Source: Arthrobacter echini
Lineage (GTDB): Bacteria; Actinomycetota; Actinomycetes; Actinomycetales; Micrococcaceae
DNA: 64,000 nt
Direction of reading: 5' to 3'
Assembly (NCBI RefSeq): GCF_008107445.1
Contig: NZ_VSLD01000001.1
Location: 1 to 64,000 of the forward strand
Below the pieces are notes generated by a model, which did not search any database, was not told where the DNA came from, and was given only the letters and a program-made list of their open reading frames with translations. Shown piece by piece: positions 16,569 to 26,247 of this stretch. Both the position numbers and the translations under genes were made by a program. The first letter of the stretch is position 1; every line of letters starts with the position of its first letter.

Positions 16569-16689
16569 CCCGGTCGGCGTCGGCGGCCCCGTGGATCCGG
16601 GCGCTCCTGAAGCTCAGAGCCGAGCCCGGAGCCGGCCTTCGAGTGCCGGCCCGTGACCGAGCTTCAGGCGCCGAGCCCCTGGCCGGACC

Positions 16690-17538
16690 TCAGCGGAACC
16701 TCCTGCGGCGGCGCCCGAAGGCCAGTCGTGCGGCGACGCCGATCAGCAGCGCCATGAGTCCCGCGGCCATGACCGGCAGGCTGGCCTCGCCGATGCTCGC
16801 TCCGGCCCGTCCTGCGAGCCCGTGGACGAAGACATCGGCGACCGCACTCAGTCCCGGCGCGCCGCCCGCCCACTGCGGGATCAGCCGGCCCGCCAGCAGT
16901 GCGACGGCGCCGATCACCGCGACCCCGAGCCCGAGGAGGGCCAGGGTTGTGCCGCGCCGGCGGGCGATGAGCAGGGCGAGTACTGCCAGGCCCGCCGCGA
17001 TCGCGAGGTAGAGCGGCCACGCGGTGACGGCATCGGCCACCCGGCTCAGCATGCCGCCCCGTTCCAGCGATCCGACCTCGATGGTCGTGTCCTCCGGAGT
17101 GGGGATGTCCACACCGAGGCCACCACCCAGGCTCTCGGTCACGAGCCCGATGACGGGCGCGAGATCGAGGGTGATGATGGCGGGCGCGGGCTCGGCGGGG
17201 TCCGGGGCCTGCGCGAAGGTCATGGCATGCGAGATGCGCAGCGTCCGGTCCCAGGCCGCGGGATAGCCCGAGGTCTCGGTCACCGCGCTCACGGCGTCGC
17301 GGACCAGAGGTTCGATGAACGAGACCACCTGGTCCGGAAGACCCCCGGCGGTCGTCGCCTCCTCCACCAGCGAATCCGTCAGCACGGCCTGGAACTCGGC
17401 ATCCTCGGACAGCGGCGAGGCGAGTGCCACGAATCCGGACTCGTCCACGAGATTCCCGTCGATCCACGCCGAGGCAAGCCCTCCCGCGGTGGCGACGAGG
17501 GCGAGCAGGGCCAGGACGGCAGAGACGAGAGTCCGCAT
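16690..17538 (-). CDS. Conserved membrane protein, unknown function
   Basis: 282 aa. A signal-anchor at residues 3-25 is followed by an extracytoplasmic domain (about 26-165) rich in acidic and small residues. Three hydrophobic segments follow at about 172-190, 197-218 and 252-272, and the tail is Arg-rich (FGRRRRRFR), suggesting a cytoplasmic C-terminus. AAGGAA before the ATG supports the start. It is divergent from xseA and follows nothing that reveals its role. Confidence 0.75.
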   Translation of the reverse strand: MRTLVSAVLALLALVATAGGLASAWIDGNLVDESGFVALASPLSEDAEFQAVLTDSLVEEATTAGGLPDQVVSFIEPLVRDAVSAVTETSGYPAAWDRTLRISHAMTFAQAPDPAEPAPAIITLDLAPVIGLVTESLGGGLGVDIPTPEDTTIEVGSLERGGMLSRVADAVTAWPLYLAIAAGLAVLALLIARRRGTTLALLGLGVAVIGAVALLAGRLIPQWAGGAPGLSAVADVFVHGLAGRAGASIGEASLPVMAAGLMALLIGVAARLAFGRRRRRFR

Positions 17539-17726
17539 GGATTCCTTCGGTGGTGGGTACCCGGCCGATTATGCCCCGTGCCGCTGAGCGGTACCGTCCG
17601 GACCCGCCGGTGGCGGGCATGGCGCCCACATAGCAGCCGCCTGGAGGTCGCCGGGGGTAAGGGGTGGTACAGATGGACTGTCAGCTTCACGGACGGACAG
17701 CGGGGTAGCTCCCGGGACAGGACACC

Positions 17727-19100
17727 ATGACACGCGAGGGAACGGGGACGCCGTCGGGCGCTCCGCCCGGCCGGGGAACGGGAACGGGAACGACGACGGT
17801 GCCGGCGACGGCGGCCGAGACCTCACCCGATACGCCCTGGCCGCTGCGCCTGCTGTCCGAGAAGCTCAAGGCGCACATCGAGCGGGCTCCGGCCGCATGG
17901 GTGGAGGGTCAGGTGATCGAACTGACGCGCCGCGCCAGCATGTCCTACATCACGCTGCGCGACGTCGACTCGGAGGTCTCCCTCTCCCTGTCCGTCTACG
18001 GCTCGGTGATGGATCGCCTGGCCTCGCCGCCCGAGCGGGGCTCGCGCGTGGTCGCCCGCCTGCGCCCCGACTTCTGGGTGAAGACCGGACGCCTGTCCAT
18101 GCAGACCACCGACATCCGGCCCGTCGGCATCGGCGATCTGCTGGCGCGTATCGAACGGCTCCGCCAGGCCCTGGCGGCGGAGGGCCTCTTCGCGGCCGCG
18201 CGCAAGAAACCGCTGCCGCTGCTCCCCCACCGGATCGGCCTGATCACCGGCCGTGACTCCGATGCGATGAAGGACGTGATGCGCAACGCCGCCCTGCGGT
18301 GGCCGGCCGTGGAGTTCGAGGTCCGCGAGGTCGCCGTGCAGGGCGTGAACAGCGTGGCCCAGGTCCGCGCGGCGCTGGGCGAGCTCGACGCCGACGAACG
18401 GGTCGACGTCATCATCATCGCCCGGGGCGGCGGCGCCCTCGAGGACCTGCTGCCCTTCAGCGACGAAGCACTCGTGCGCGCCGTCGCCCTGGCCGTGACG
18501 CCGGTGGTCAGCGCCATCGGCCACGAGGCGGACCGCCCGCTGCTCGACGACGTCGCGGATGTGCGTGCCTCGACGCCCACGGATGCCGCGAAGCGCGTGG
18601 TCCCTGACGTGGCGGAGGAGCTCGGCAGGATAGGACAGGCGCGGGCCGCCCTCGAACGTGCCATCCGCAATCTGGTCCACCGGGAGGCGGAGAGCCTGGC
18701 GGTGCTGCGCTCACGCCCCTCCCTGGCGAAGCCGGAGGGGATGATCGAGGTCCGCGAGGCAGATCTGGAACGCCTGCGCTCCCGGGCGCGGCGAAGTACG
18801 ACGACGACGGTGGAGCGGGAGGCGGACGCGATCGGGCACCTGCGGGACCGGGTGCGCTCCCTCTCGCCGCAGAAGACACTGGATCGCGGGTACGCCGTGG
18901 TGCAGCAGACCGACGGGCACGTGGTGAGGAGCCCGACCGAGGTGGCTCCCGGGGAGACCCTTCGGATCCGCGTGGCCCATGGTCAATTCGACGCGGTCAC
19001 CGCCTCGGTGACAGACGAGGGCACCGGCTCGGTCACTACCTCGATCACCGGGCACCCGGCGCAGCAGACGACACAGGGAGAACAGCATGGCGGAGAGTAA
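17727..19100 (+). CDS. xseA: Exodeoxyribonuclease VII large subunit
   Basis: 457 aa. After about 38 disordered residues comes the OB-fold domain ([26 protein letters not shown]). The catalytic domain has [31 protein letters not shown] and [30 protein letters not shown] in pieces, which is typical of XseA. A long coiled coil for binding the small subunit follows. With XseB it degrades single-stranded DNA to oligonucleotides. The reading frame overlaps xseB by 14 bp. Confidence 0.95.
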   Translation: MTREGTGTPSGAPPGRGTGTGTTTVPATAAETSPDTPWPLRLLSEKLKAHIERAPAAWVEGQVIELTRRASMSYITLRDVDSEVSLSLSVYGSVMDRLASPPERGSRVVARLRPDFWVKTGRLSMQTTDIRPVGIGDLLARIERLRQALAAEGLFAAARKKPLPLLPHRIGLITGRDSDAMKDVMRNAALRWPAVEFEVREVAVQGVNSVAQVRAALGELDADERVDVIIIARGGGALEDLLPFSDEALVRAVALAVTPVVSAIGHEADRPLLDDVADVRASTPTDAAKRVVPDVAEELGRIGQARAALERAIRNLVHREAESLAVLRSRPSLAKPEGMIEVREADLERLRSRARRSTTTTVEREADAIGHLRDRVRSLSPQKTLDRGYAVVQQTDGHVVRSPTEVAPGETLRIRVAHGQFDAVTASVTDEGTGSVTTSITGHPAQQTTQGEQHGGE

Positions 19101-19320
19101 CGACCAGCAGCAGCCCGTGGATGTGGGCGAGCTGTCCTACGAACGGGCGCGGGAGGAGCTCGTCCTCGTGGTCTCGCGGCTCGAGGCCGGAGGCGTGGGC
19201 CTGGAGGAGTCCCTGGCGCTCTGGGAGCGGGGCGAGGCCCTTGCCGACCGCTGCGAGGCCTGGCTCGAGGGCGCCAAGGTCAGACTGGCCGCCGCGCGCG
19301 AGAAGGCCGAGAACGCCTAG
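19087..19320 (+). CDS. xseB: Exodeoxyribonuclease VII small subunit
   Basis: 77 aa, the normal size for XseB. The helical hairpin [19 protein letters not shown] and [22 protein letters not shown] (in pieces) is the family signature. GGGAG precedes the ATG inside the end of xseA, so translation is coupled. It binds several-fold along the XseA coiled coil. The gene ends 9 bp from the convergent FNT gene. Confidence 0.95.
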   Translation: MAESNDQQQPVDVGELSYERAREELVLVVSRLEAGGVGLEESLALWERGEALADRCEAWLEGAKVRLAAAREKAENA

Positions 19321-19329
19321 CTCCGCCTG

Positions 19330-20169
19330 CTAATCCTCGTCACGTACGGCCTCGGCGTCCTCGGGTGCGTCGTCACGGCGCTCCTTGATGAGCTCCTTGG
19401 TCCGCACGAGCCTCAGGAGCGTCACGAGGACGAGCCCGCCGAGCATGTTGAAGAGCAGCGTGTAGCCGAACCACCCGAGCCACTGCCCGTACTCGACGTC
19501 GGCCCCGGACTGGATGGCCGCGAAGACGAGCAGCGAGTCCAGGATGGAGTGGAAGAGCTGCAGGCCGGCGAGCAGGAATCCGCCGATCATGGTGGCGATG
19601 ATCCTCGCGACGTCATTCTCCGTGCCCTGCTGCATGCGGCTCATGAGCGTGATGGTGCTGCCGCCCAGGACGGCCAGCGCCGCCGTCTGCAGGGAGAAGG
19701 GTGCATCGACGTAGTGATGCGCGCTCTCGCCCACCGTGGCCGACCACTGCGGGAACGCCTGCATGACGATCCAGACGAAGACCCAGCCTCCGGCCAGATT
19801 GGCCACGAGGGTGCCGATCCACAGCTTCGCCAGCTGCGCGAGACTGCCCTCCCTGGCGATGACGGCGGCCACCGGCATGAGGAAGTTCTCCGTGAACAGC
19901 TCGCTGTGGGCGAGCAGGAGCGCAACGAGTCCGACGCCGAAGGCCAGGCCCGCCAACAGTTCGTTCCCCGTCTCGTGCAGGACGGCGAGATAGGCCATGA
20001 TGCCGAGGCCTATCTCGAACCCGCCGAAGACGCCGGTCACGAGGATGGTGCGCGTGGTCCGGTGGAGACGCTCGGCCCCCTCGTCGACGGTCTTGTCGAA
20101 GGACTCCTTCAGTTCGTCCTCGACGGGCGCGTCGGAGTCTCCGAGCTGCCTCCTGCGTTCCTCGCTCAT
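19330..20169 (-). CDS. Formate/nitrite transporter (FNT) family channel
   Basis: 279 aa. About 40 hydrophilic N-terminal residues precede six predicted membrane helices. Family features include GGFEIGLGIMAY, the SELFTENF region with NFLMPV after helix 2, and the half-helix near GGSTITLMSRM. The long N-terminus and sequence resemble the YfdC branch more than FocA or NirC, so the transported anion is unknown. AAAGGA sits before the ATG. It follows PPK2 on the same strand with 47 bp between them and may share its transcript. Confidence 0.85.
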   Translation of the reverse strand: MSEERRRQLGDSDAPVEDELKESFDKTVDEGAERLHRTTRTILVTGVFGGFEIGLGIMAYLAVLHETGNELLAGLAFGVGLVALLLAHSELFTENFLMPVAAVIAREGSLAQLAKLWIGTLVANLAGGWVFVWIVMQAFPQWSATVGESAHHYVDAPFSLQTAALAVLGGSTITLMSRMQQGTENDVARIIATMIGGFLLAGLQLFHSILDSLLVFAAIQSGADVEYGQWLGWFGYTLLFNMLGGLVLVTLLRLVRTKELIKERRDDAPEDAEAVRDED

Positions 20170-20216
20170 CCTGTCCTTTCACAGCTCATGGCGCGTGGCG
20201 CGCACTCTGGGCAGCA

Positions 20217-21071
20217 TCAACCTGCCTGGAGTCGCTTCTTCTCGGCCTCGACGTCGAAGGACGCCTTCGGCCAGCTCAGGTCCATCTCCTCGAGGGTCGC
20301 CGTGAGCAGGTGCTGTACGGCGAGGCGGGCGTACCACTTGCGGTCCGCGGGAACCACGAACCAGGGTGCATCGGCCGTGCTCGTCCGCTGCACGGCTATC
20401 TGGTACGCCGCCTGGTACTCGTCCCAGTATGAGCGCTCGTCGACGTCGCCCGGGTTGTACTTCCAGTACTTGTCCTTGCGGTTCAGCCGCTCGACGAGCC
20501 GTTCCTCCTGCTCGTCCTTGCTGATGTGCAGCATCACCTTCAGCACTTTGGTCCCCGAGGACACCAGGCCGTCCTCGAACGCGAGGATCTCGCCGTAGCG
20601 CTTCTCCACGGCTTGGCCGGAGGACAGCCCCCGGACCCGATGGATGAGCACGTCCTCGTAGTGGGAGCGGTCGAACACGCCGATCATGCCGGGAGCGGGC
20701 AGCTCCCGCCGGATGCGCCACAGGAAGTTGTGCTTCTGCTCCTCGGGGGTCGGAGCCTTGAATGCATGATGCGAGACGCCCTGAGGCTCCACCGAGCCCA
20801 CCACGTGCCGCACGATCCCGCCCTTGCCGGAGGTGTCCATGCCCTGCAGGACGAGCAGGACGGCGGCCTCACCCCCGGCGCGACTCTCGGCGAAGAGCTT
20901 CTCCTGCAGCGACGACAGTCTCTCTGCTCCGGCGGCCAGCGCCGCCTTGCCCTTCTTCTTGCCGCCGTCGAAGCCCGGCGTGGAGTGGGGATCCATCGCC
21001 GCCAGGGAGAAGTCCGGTCCGGCCATGAGGAGCTGGCGCATGGCGGCGGTCTTGGCTGTGGATTTCTTCAC
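20217..21071 (-). CDS. ppk2: Polyphosphate kinase 2 family protein
   Basis: 284 aa from GTG 21071, which is preceded by AGGAGG. The PPK2 domain has Walker A GMDTSGKGG, Walker B DRSHYED and the lid region RLNRKDKYWKYN, followed by WFVVPADRKWYARL. It transfers phosphate between polyphosphate and nucleotides; length and sequence fit the single-domain class that phosphorylates nucleotides using polyP. The first 30 residues are basic and disordered. Confidence 0.93.
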   Translation of the reverse strand: MKKSTAKTAAMRQLLMAGPDFSLAAMDPHSTPGFDGGKKKGKAALAAGAERLSSLQEKLFAESRAGGEAAVLLVLQGMDTSGKGGIVRHVVGSVEPQGVSHHAFKAPTPEEQKHNFLWRIRRELPAPGMIGVFDRSHYEDVLIHRVRGLSSGQAVEKRYGEILAFEDGLVSSGTKVLKVMLHISKDEQEERLVERLNRKDKYWKYNPGDVDERSYWDEYQAAYQIAVQRTSTADAPWFVVPADRKWYARLAVQHLLTATLEEMDLSWPKASFDVEAEKKRLQAG

Positions 21072-21135
21072 GGGTCCTCCTGGAGTGGGCCGAGCGGGCT
21101 GGGACGAACAGGGCCGGACGGGAAGGCCGGGACGG

Positions 21136-22353
21136 TCAGGGCTTGTACGTGGAGAGGAAGTCGCCCAGCCGTCCGATGGCGTCCTCGATGACCTCGACGC
21201 TGGGGAGGGTCACCATGCGGAAGTGATCCGGTGCCACCCAGTTGAAGGCGGTGCCGTGCGAGATCAGGATCTTCTGCTGCTTGAGCAGATCGAGGGCGAA
21301 CTTCTCGTCATCGCGGATGGGATAGACCTCGGGGTCGAGTTTCGGGAACAGGTACAGCGCGCCCTGGGCCACCTCGCAGCTCACGCCATCGATGGCGTTG
21401 AGGAGCTCGGCCGCCCGGTTCCGCTGCTGCAGCAGGCGTCCTCCGGGCAGAATCAGGTCCTCGATGCTCTGGTGTCCACCGAGTGCCGTCTGGATGGCGT
21501 GCTGCGCCGGCACATTGGCGCAGAGCCGCATGTTCGCCAGCAGATTGATGCCCTCGAGATAGTTGGCGGCATCCTGCTTCGGTCCGGTGATCGCCATCCA
21601 GCCGCTGCGGAACCCGGCGATGCGATAGGCCTTCGACAGGCCGCTGAACGTCAGGCACAGGACGTCGTCACCGGCGACCGACGCTGCGTTGACGTGCACG
21701 GCGTCGTCGTAGAGGATCTTCTCGTAGATCTCGTCCGCGAACAGGATGAGCCCGTGCTCGCGGGCCAGACGGACGATCCCCTCGAGCACCGGGCGGGGGT
21801 AGACCGATCCCGTCGGGTTGTTCGGGTTGATCAGGACGATGCCCCTGGTGTTCGGGGTGATCTTCGCGGCCATGTCCTCGAGGTCCGGCCACCAGTGGTC
21901 GTCCTCGTCGCAGAGGTAGTGCACCGGGGTGCCTCCGGCGAGCGCCACGGATGCCGTCCAGAGCGGGTAGTCGGGCGTGGGGATCAGGATCTCGTCGCCG
22001 GCATCGAGGAGTGCCTGCATGGAGAGCGTGATCAGCTCGCTCACCCCGTTGCCGAGATAGACGTCGTCGACGTCCATCGACGTGATGCCCCGGCCCTGGT
22101 AGTACTGGACGACGGCGGTACGCGCCGAATAGATGCCCCGGGAATCGCTGTACCCCTGCGCTTTCGGCAGATGCCGGATCATGTCCACGAGGATCGCGTC
22201 GGGCGCCTCGAAACCGAACGGCGCGGGATTGCCGATGTTGAGCTTCAGGATCCGGTGACCCTGGGCCTCCATGGCCATCGCGTGTTCCAGTAGCGGGCCC
22301 CGGATGTCGTAGAGGACGTTGCGAAGCTTCTCCGACTGTTTGTACAAGACCAT
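21136..22353 (-). CDS. alaA: Class I/II aminotransferase, AlaA-like
   Basis: 405 aa, PLP-dependent fold type I. The pyridine-binding Asp is in FADEIYEKILYD, the substrate-loop motif is NPNNPTGS, and the Schiff-base lysine is in SGLSKAYR, followed by GFRSGW. The strong similarity in length and motif wording to glutamate-pyruvate aminotransferase AlaA (YfbQ) suggests alanine synthesis from pyruvate and glutamate. It lies alone between two unrelated transcription units. Confidence 0.88.
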   Translation of the reverse strand: MVLYKQSEKLRNVLYDIRGPLLEHAMAMEAQGHRILKLNIGNPAPFGFEAPDAILVDMIRHLPKAQGYSDSRGIYSARTAVVQYYQGRGITSMDVDDVYLGNGVSELITLSMQALLDAGDEILIPTPDYPLWTASVALAGGTPVHYLCDEDDHWWPDLEDMAAKITPNTRGIVLINPNNPTGSVYPRPVLEGIVRLAREHGLILFADEIYEKILYDDAVHVNAASVAGDDVLCLTFSGLSKAYRIAGFRSGWMAITGPKQDAANYLEGINLLANMRLCANVPAQHAIQTALGGHQSIEDLILPGGRLLQQRNRAAELLNAIDGVSCEVAQGALYLFPKLDPEVYPIRDDEKFALDLLKQQKILISHGTAFNWVAPDHFRMVTLPSVEVIEDAIGRLGDFLSTYKP

Positions 22354-22371
22354 TGGATCAGGATGTCACAG

Positions 22372-22423
22372 CTCGGGCCCGGTCCGCGGGAACCCGTCGG
22401 GGGTGCCGCGGACCGGGCCCGAG
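22372..22423. terminator. Perfect 18-bp stem-loop ending the osmoprotectant transporter operon
   Basis: CTCGGGCCCGGTCCGCGG (22372-22389), a 16-nt loop, then CCGCGGACCGGGCCCGAG (22406-22423). It lies 28 bp after the substrate-binding protein gene and has no T run. Confidence 0.8.
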
Positions 22424-22450
22424 GTGGTGGTGCAGGTGCTGCCGGGTGGA

Positions 22451-23407
22451 TCAGCCGGCGAGATCGTGCTCCTCGAGCCAGTCGGCTGCTGCCTCGGCCG
22501 GGTCGCGCTTCGCCTCGCCGCTGACCTCGCGGTTCAGCGACAGGAGATCCTCGGTGGTCAGCTCGTCCGAGACCCTGTTGAGGATCTCCCGGGCGTCGTC
22601 GCCCACCGTGTCCAGATTCACGAGCGGGAGGACCTGCTGCGCGATGAAGTTGTTCTTCGGGTCCTCGAGGACCACGAGGTCGTTGTCCTCGATCGAGGGC
22701 GTGGTGGTGTAGATGTCGGCCATCTGCACGGTGTCGTCGAGCAGCGCCTTGAGCGTGAGCTCCCCGCCGCCGTCGTTGATCGCCTCGACCGTGGGCTCAC
22801 AGTCGTAGTTCTTGATCAAGCCCTTCAGCCCCTGCGGGCGCTCCAGGTAGGTACTCGGCGCCCCCATGGTGAACTCCGAGCAGTAGGGGGTCAGATCCGC
22901 GATCGACTCGAGGTCGTACTCCTCCGCCGTTGCGGCGGTGACGACGACGGCGTCCTTGTCCTCGGCGTCGCTCGGCTCCAGCACGCCGAGATTCGCGTCC
23001 GGGGACTTCGCCTCCAGCGCGTCGGGCAGGGCGTCCATGATCTCCTCGGCGGAGGCCGCCGTGGCGGCAGGGTCCGCGAGCAGCAGCAGGTTGCCGCTGT
23101 ACTCGGGGATCAGGTCGATGGAGCCGTCCTCGATGGCCTGGTAGTAGATCTCACGCGACCCGATGTTGGGTTTCGTGGTGGCCTCGACACCTTCGGCGTT
23201 GAGGGCGCCCGCGTAGATCTCGGCGATGATCTGGCTCTCCGGGAAATCAGCTGAACCGACAACGACGGACCCTTCGGGGGCGTCGCTGTCCGCTTCCCCC
23301 TGGGGGTCGCTGTTAGCACCGCAGGCAGTCAACGCCAGGGCAGCCGTGAGACCGCCTGCCAGTCCCATCATGGCGCGTCGGGCGACGCGCGGGGCCAGGT
23401 TTGTCAT
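22451..23407 (-). CDS. Osmoprotectant (glycine betaine/choline-type) ABC transporter substrate-binding lipoprotein
   Basis: 318 aa from ATG 23407, overlapping the previous gene by 4 bp. The signal peptide has a lipobox (LTAC) with the lipid-carrying Cys at about residue 29. The mature OpuAC-type domain starts VVVGSADFPESQIIAEIYAG and contains DLIPEYSGNLL and QMADIYTTTPSI (in pieces), typical of OpuCC/ProX-like binding proteins for quaternary amines. The exact solute cannot be read from the sequence. It is the last gene of the four-gene operon. Confidence 0.92.
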   Translation of the reverse strand: MTNLAPRVARRAMMGLAGGLTAALALTACGANSDPQGEADSDAPEGSVVVGSADFPESQIIAEIYAGALNAEGVEATTKPNIGSREIYYQAIEDGSIDLIPEYSGNLLLLADPAATAASAEEIMDALPDALEAKSPDANLGVLEPSDAEDKDAVVVTAATAEEYDLESIADLTPYCSEFTMGAPSTYLERPQGLKGLIKNYDCEPTVEAINDGGGELTLKALLDDTVQMADIYTTTPSIEDNDLVVLEDPKNNFIAQQVLPLVNLDTVGDDAREILNRVSDELTTEDLLSLNREVSGEAKRDPAEAAADWLEEHDLAG

Positions 23408-24156
23408 GTTGTTCCTCCTTGTGCACTGGCAACGGCCTCTTGCCGGCCAGATTCCTGCTGGGATCTCGCGACCGGGCGCGTGGTGCGCAGACCGGGAGAG
23501 ATCGCAAATCTTTGGAGCAGCGCCATGACGCCGTCGACGGCGATGGCGACGGCGGCGATCACCACGGCGCCACCGAACAGTCGTCCGTTGTCGTTGATCT
23601 GGGTGCCCTCCACGAGGAAGACCCCCAGCCCGTCCGCCTTGGCGTAGGCGACGACGGTAGCTGTCGCCACCACCTGGAGGACCCCTGCGCGCACACCGCC
23701 GAGCATGACCTGCAGTCCGTTGGGGAGCTCCACGCGGGTGAGGATCTGCCATTCGGTCAGACCCATGCTGCGGGCGGCGTCCACCACGGTGCGGTTCACC
23801 GAGGAGACCCCCGCGTAGATACCGCTGAGGACCGGCGGGACCGCCAGCAGGACGAGGGCCCAGACGGCGGGCAGCACGCCCCTGGAGAAGAGCAGGGCGA
23901 ACAGGAAGACCATGCCGAGGGTGGGCAGCGCGCGCAGGATACCCACGCCCGAGACGATCAGGACGCGCCCCTTGCCGGTATGTCCCACGTAGAGGCCCAG
24001 CGGCACCGCGATGGCCAGGGCGAGGAGCATCGTCAGACCTACGTAGCCCAGGTGCTCCGCGATCCGCATGGGGATCCCGCGGGAGCCCGACCAGTTCTCC
24101 GGATCCGAGAGCCACTCCCCCATCTGGACGAACAGATTGCTGCTCGAGTAGTCCAT
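23404..24156 (-). CDS. Osmoprotectant ABC transporter permease 2
   Basis: 250 aa, five or six membrane segments. The permease EAA-type loop is in AARSMGLTEWQILTRVELP. It overlaps the neighbouring permease by 1 bp and the binding-protein gene by 4 bp, so all are co-translated. It forms the membrane channel with the other permease. Confidence 0.92.
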   Translation of the reverse strand: MDYSSSNLFVQMGEWLSDPENWSGSRGIPMRIAEHLGYVGLTMLLALAIAVPLGLYVGHTGKGRVLIVSGVGILRALPTLGMVFLFALLFSRGVLPAVWALVLLAVPPVLSGIYAGVSSVNRTVVDAARSMGLTEWQILTRVELPNGLQVMLGGVRAGVLQVVATATVVAYAKADGLGVFLVEGTQINDNGRLFGGAVVIAAVAIAVDGVMALLQRFAISPGLRTTRPVARSQQESGRQEAVASAQGGTT

Positions 24157-24863
24157 CAGGAAGCCACCGTCCGTGCATCGAGGGCCGCGGCCCGGGTCCG
24201 GCGCGTCGTCGAGGAACGGGCCCAGGGTGTGAGGACGCGCTCGAGGAGGACCAGGAGCAGATCCAGCAGCAGGGCCAGCAGGAGCGTGATGATGATGCCC
24301 ACGGCGATCTGCACCGGGTAGTTGCGTGTGAGCCCGTCCGTGAACAGTCGCCCGAGACTCGGCACCCCGATGAGCGCACCGACGCTCACCATCGAGATGT
24401 TCGTGACGGAGATGACCCGGACGCCCGCGATGAGGACGGGGATGGACAGCGGAAGATCCACCGTGAGGAAGCGCCGCAGCGGCGTGTAGCCCATGGCGAC
24501 GGCCGCCTGCCGGACGCCGTCGTCGATCGAGGTGAGCGCATCCACCGTGGAGCGCATGAGCAGGGCCACGGCGTAGATGGTCAGCGCCACGACGACATTG
24601 ACCATGCTGAGGATGCTGGTCCCGAGGACGAGGGGGAGGAAGACGAACATGGCCAGCGAGGGAATGGTGTAGAGCAGGGAGGAGCCGGTGAGCATGATCC
24701 CTGCGAGGGTGCGGTTCTGGCGTGCCAGCTGCGCGAGGGGCACGGCGATGAGAACGCCGAAGACGATCGGCAGGACCGACTGCAGGAGGTGGTTGCCGGT
24801 GAGCTGACGGAGCTGGCCGATGTTGGCCGGCACATAGTCGATGATGCCGCTGATCCAGTCCAC
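24156..24863 (-). CDS. Osmoprotectant ABC transporter permease 1
   Basis: 235 aa from GTG 24863, 2 bp after the ATPase stop; the open frame extends further up only inside the ATPase gene. Membrane segments start at about residue 25. The permease loop is in QAAVAMGYTPLRRFLTVDLP. Several consecutive helices near the C-terminus follow the OpuCB pattern. Confidence 0.9.
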   Translation of the reverse strand: MDWISGIIDYVPANIGQLRQLTGNHLLQSVLPIVFGVLIAVPLAQLARQNRTLAGIMLTGSSLLYTIPSLAMFVFLPLVLGTSILSMVNVVVALTIYAVALLMRSTVDALTSIDDGVRQAAVAMGYTPLRRFLTVDLPLSIPVLIAGVRVISVTNISMVSVGALIGVPSLGRLFTDGLTRNYPVQIAVGIIITLLLALLLDLLLVLLERVLTPWARSSTTRRTRAAALDARTVAS

Positions 24864-24865
24864 CC

Positions 24866-26020
24866 CTACACCGCCGTGTTGTAGTTGGCGCGTCCGCGAT
24901 CGAGGCGTCCGGCCTCGATGAGTTCGAAGACCTCCGCGGCCCGGACCACGCCGACCACCCGGCCGTCGTCGTCGACCGTCACGCCCAGGCCCGACGGCGA
25001 GGACAGCGAGGCGTCGAGGGCGCGCCGCAGCGAGTCCCCCCGCGTGTACAGGGAGCCGCCCGGCACCGCGTCGGCCTGCGAGGTGACGGACTCGCGGGTG
25101 GCCTCGGGCACCCAGCCGTGCGGACGGCCCTCCGCATCGACGAGGAGCGTCCACGGCGAGTTCACTGTCACCGAGGGATCGGCCAGCCGGCCGGTCTCGA
25201 TGGTCTCGATGGGATGGATGGTGACGTCCTCGCCCTCCTGGAAGGAGAGGTGGCGGAAGCCGCGGTCCCGGCCCACGAATCCGGCCACGAAGTCGTCGAC
25301 CGGTGCACGGAGGATCTCCTCGGGGTCCGCGAACTGCGCGAGCCGCCCGCCGACGGCGAACACCGCCACCCTGTCCCCCAGGATGGTCGCCTCGTCGATG
25401 TCGTGCGTGACGAACACGATGGTCTTGGCCAGGTCGCGCTGCAGGCGGATCAGTTCGCTCTGCAGCTCGGCCCGGACCACGGGGTCCACGGCGCTGAAGG
25501 GCTCGTCCATCAGGAGCACGGGCGGATCCGCAGCCAGCGCCCGGGCCACCCCCACGCGCTGCTGCTGGCCCCCGGAGAGCTGCCCGGGGTACCGGCGGCC
25601 CAGCTCCGGGGCAAGACCCACGACGTCGAGCAGTTCCTTCGCGCGGGCGCGGGCCGTTGACCTCGCCACGCCGTTGAGGCGGGGAACGGTGGCGATGTTG
25701 TCGAGCACCGTGCGATGCGGCATGAGGCCGGAGGACTGCATGACATAACCCATGGAGCGGCGCAGCTCGGCGGCTTTCTGCTCCGCCACGTCCTGCCCGT
25801 CGAGGAGGATCCGCCCGGAGGTGGGCTCCACCATCCGGTTGATCATGCGCAGCGACGTCGTCTTGCCGCAGCCCGAGGGACCCACGAACACGGTGATCTT
25901 CCCGCGCTCGATATCCATGGTGAGAGAGTCCACCGCCGGTTGGCCGCCGTCGTAGGTCTTGGTGACGTCGCGGAACTCGATCATGGGGCGGGTGGTGGAG
26001 GCCTGCTCGGTGGATGTCAT
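24866..26020 (-). CDS. Osmoprotectant ABC transporter ATP-binding protein with CBS domains
   Basis: 384 aa from ATG 26020. Walker [10 protein letters not shown], signature LSGGQQQRV and Walker [12 protein letters not shown] are intact. The C-terminal 120 residues look like a CBS pair ([19 protein letters not shown]), which in OpuA-type transporters senses ionic strength. It powers uptake through the two permeases. The 20 codons upstream in frame have no supporting signals. Confidence 0.93.
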   Translation of the reverse strand: MTSTEQASTTRPMIEFRDVTKTYDGGQPAVDSLTMDIERGKITVFVGPSGCGKTTSLRMINRMVEPTSGRILLDGQDVAEQKAAELRRSMGYVMQSSGLMPHRTVLDNIATVPRLNGVARSTARARAKELLDVVGLAPELGRRYPGQLSGGQQQRVGVARALAADPPVLLMDEPFSAVDPVVRAELQSELIRLQRDLAKTIVFVTHDIDEATILGDRVAVFAVGGRLAQFADPEEILRAPVDDFVAGFVGRDRGFRHLSFQEGEDVTIHPIETIETGRLADPSVTVNSPWTLLVDAEGRPHGWVPEATRESVTSQADAVPGGSLYTRGDSLRRALDASLSSPSGLGVTVDDDGRVVGVVRAAEVFELIEAGRLDRGRANYNTAV

Positions 26021-26247
26021 CTCAGCTGTGCCTTTCGTGGCAGGAGCTACTCGGCCGGGCTGCGCCCACGGACCACACACGCGTGGTTCCGGCTTGCCGT
26101 CTGGAGGGTCTGCTGGGCGGAACGCGCAGCAGTCAGTTCAAGCTGTCGGAGAATCCGAGTGTAACCATGACTGCGGAACGGTGACGAACGAGGTGCGGTC
26201 CGATCGGCCTCGCGTCGCGGGGCGCCGCCGTGGTAGCGGCCCGCGTC

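Noticed and set aside
22451-24379. 642-codon open frame giving a fusion with the substrate-binding protein
   Set aside because: The part upstream of 23407 is the shadow of the permease genes; the lipoprotein signal peptide begins at 23407.
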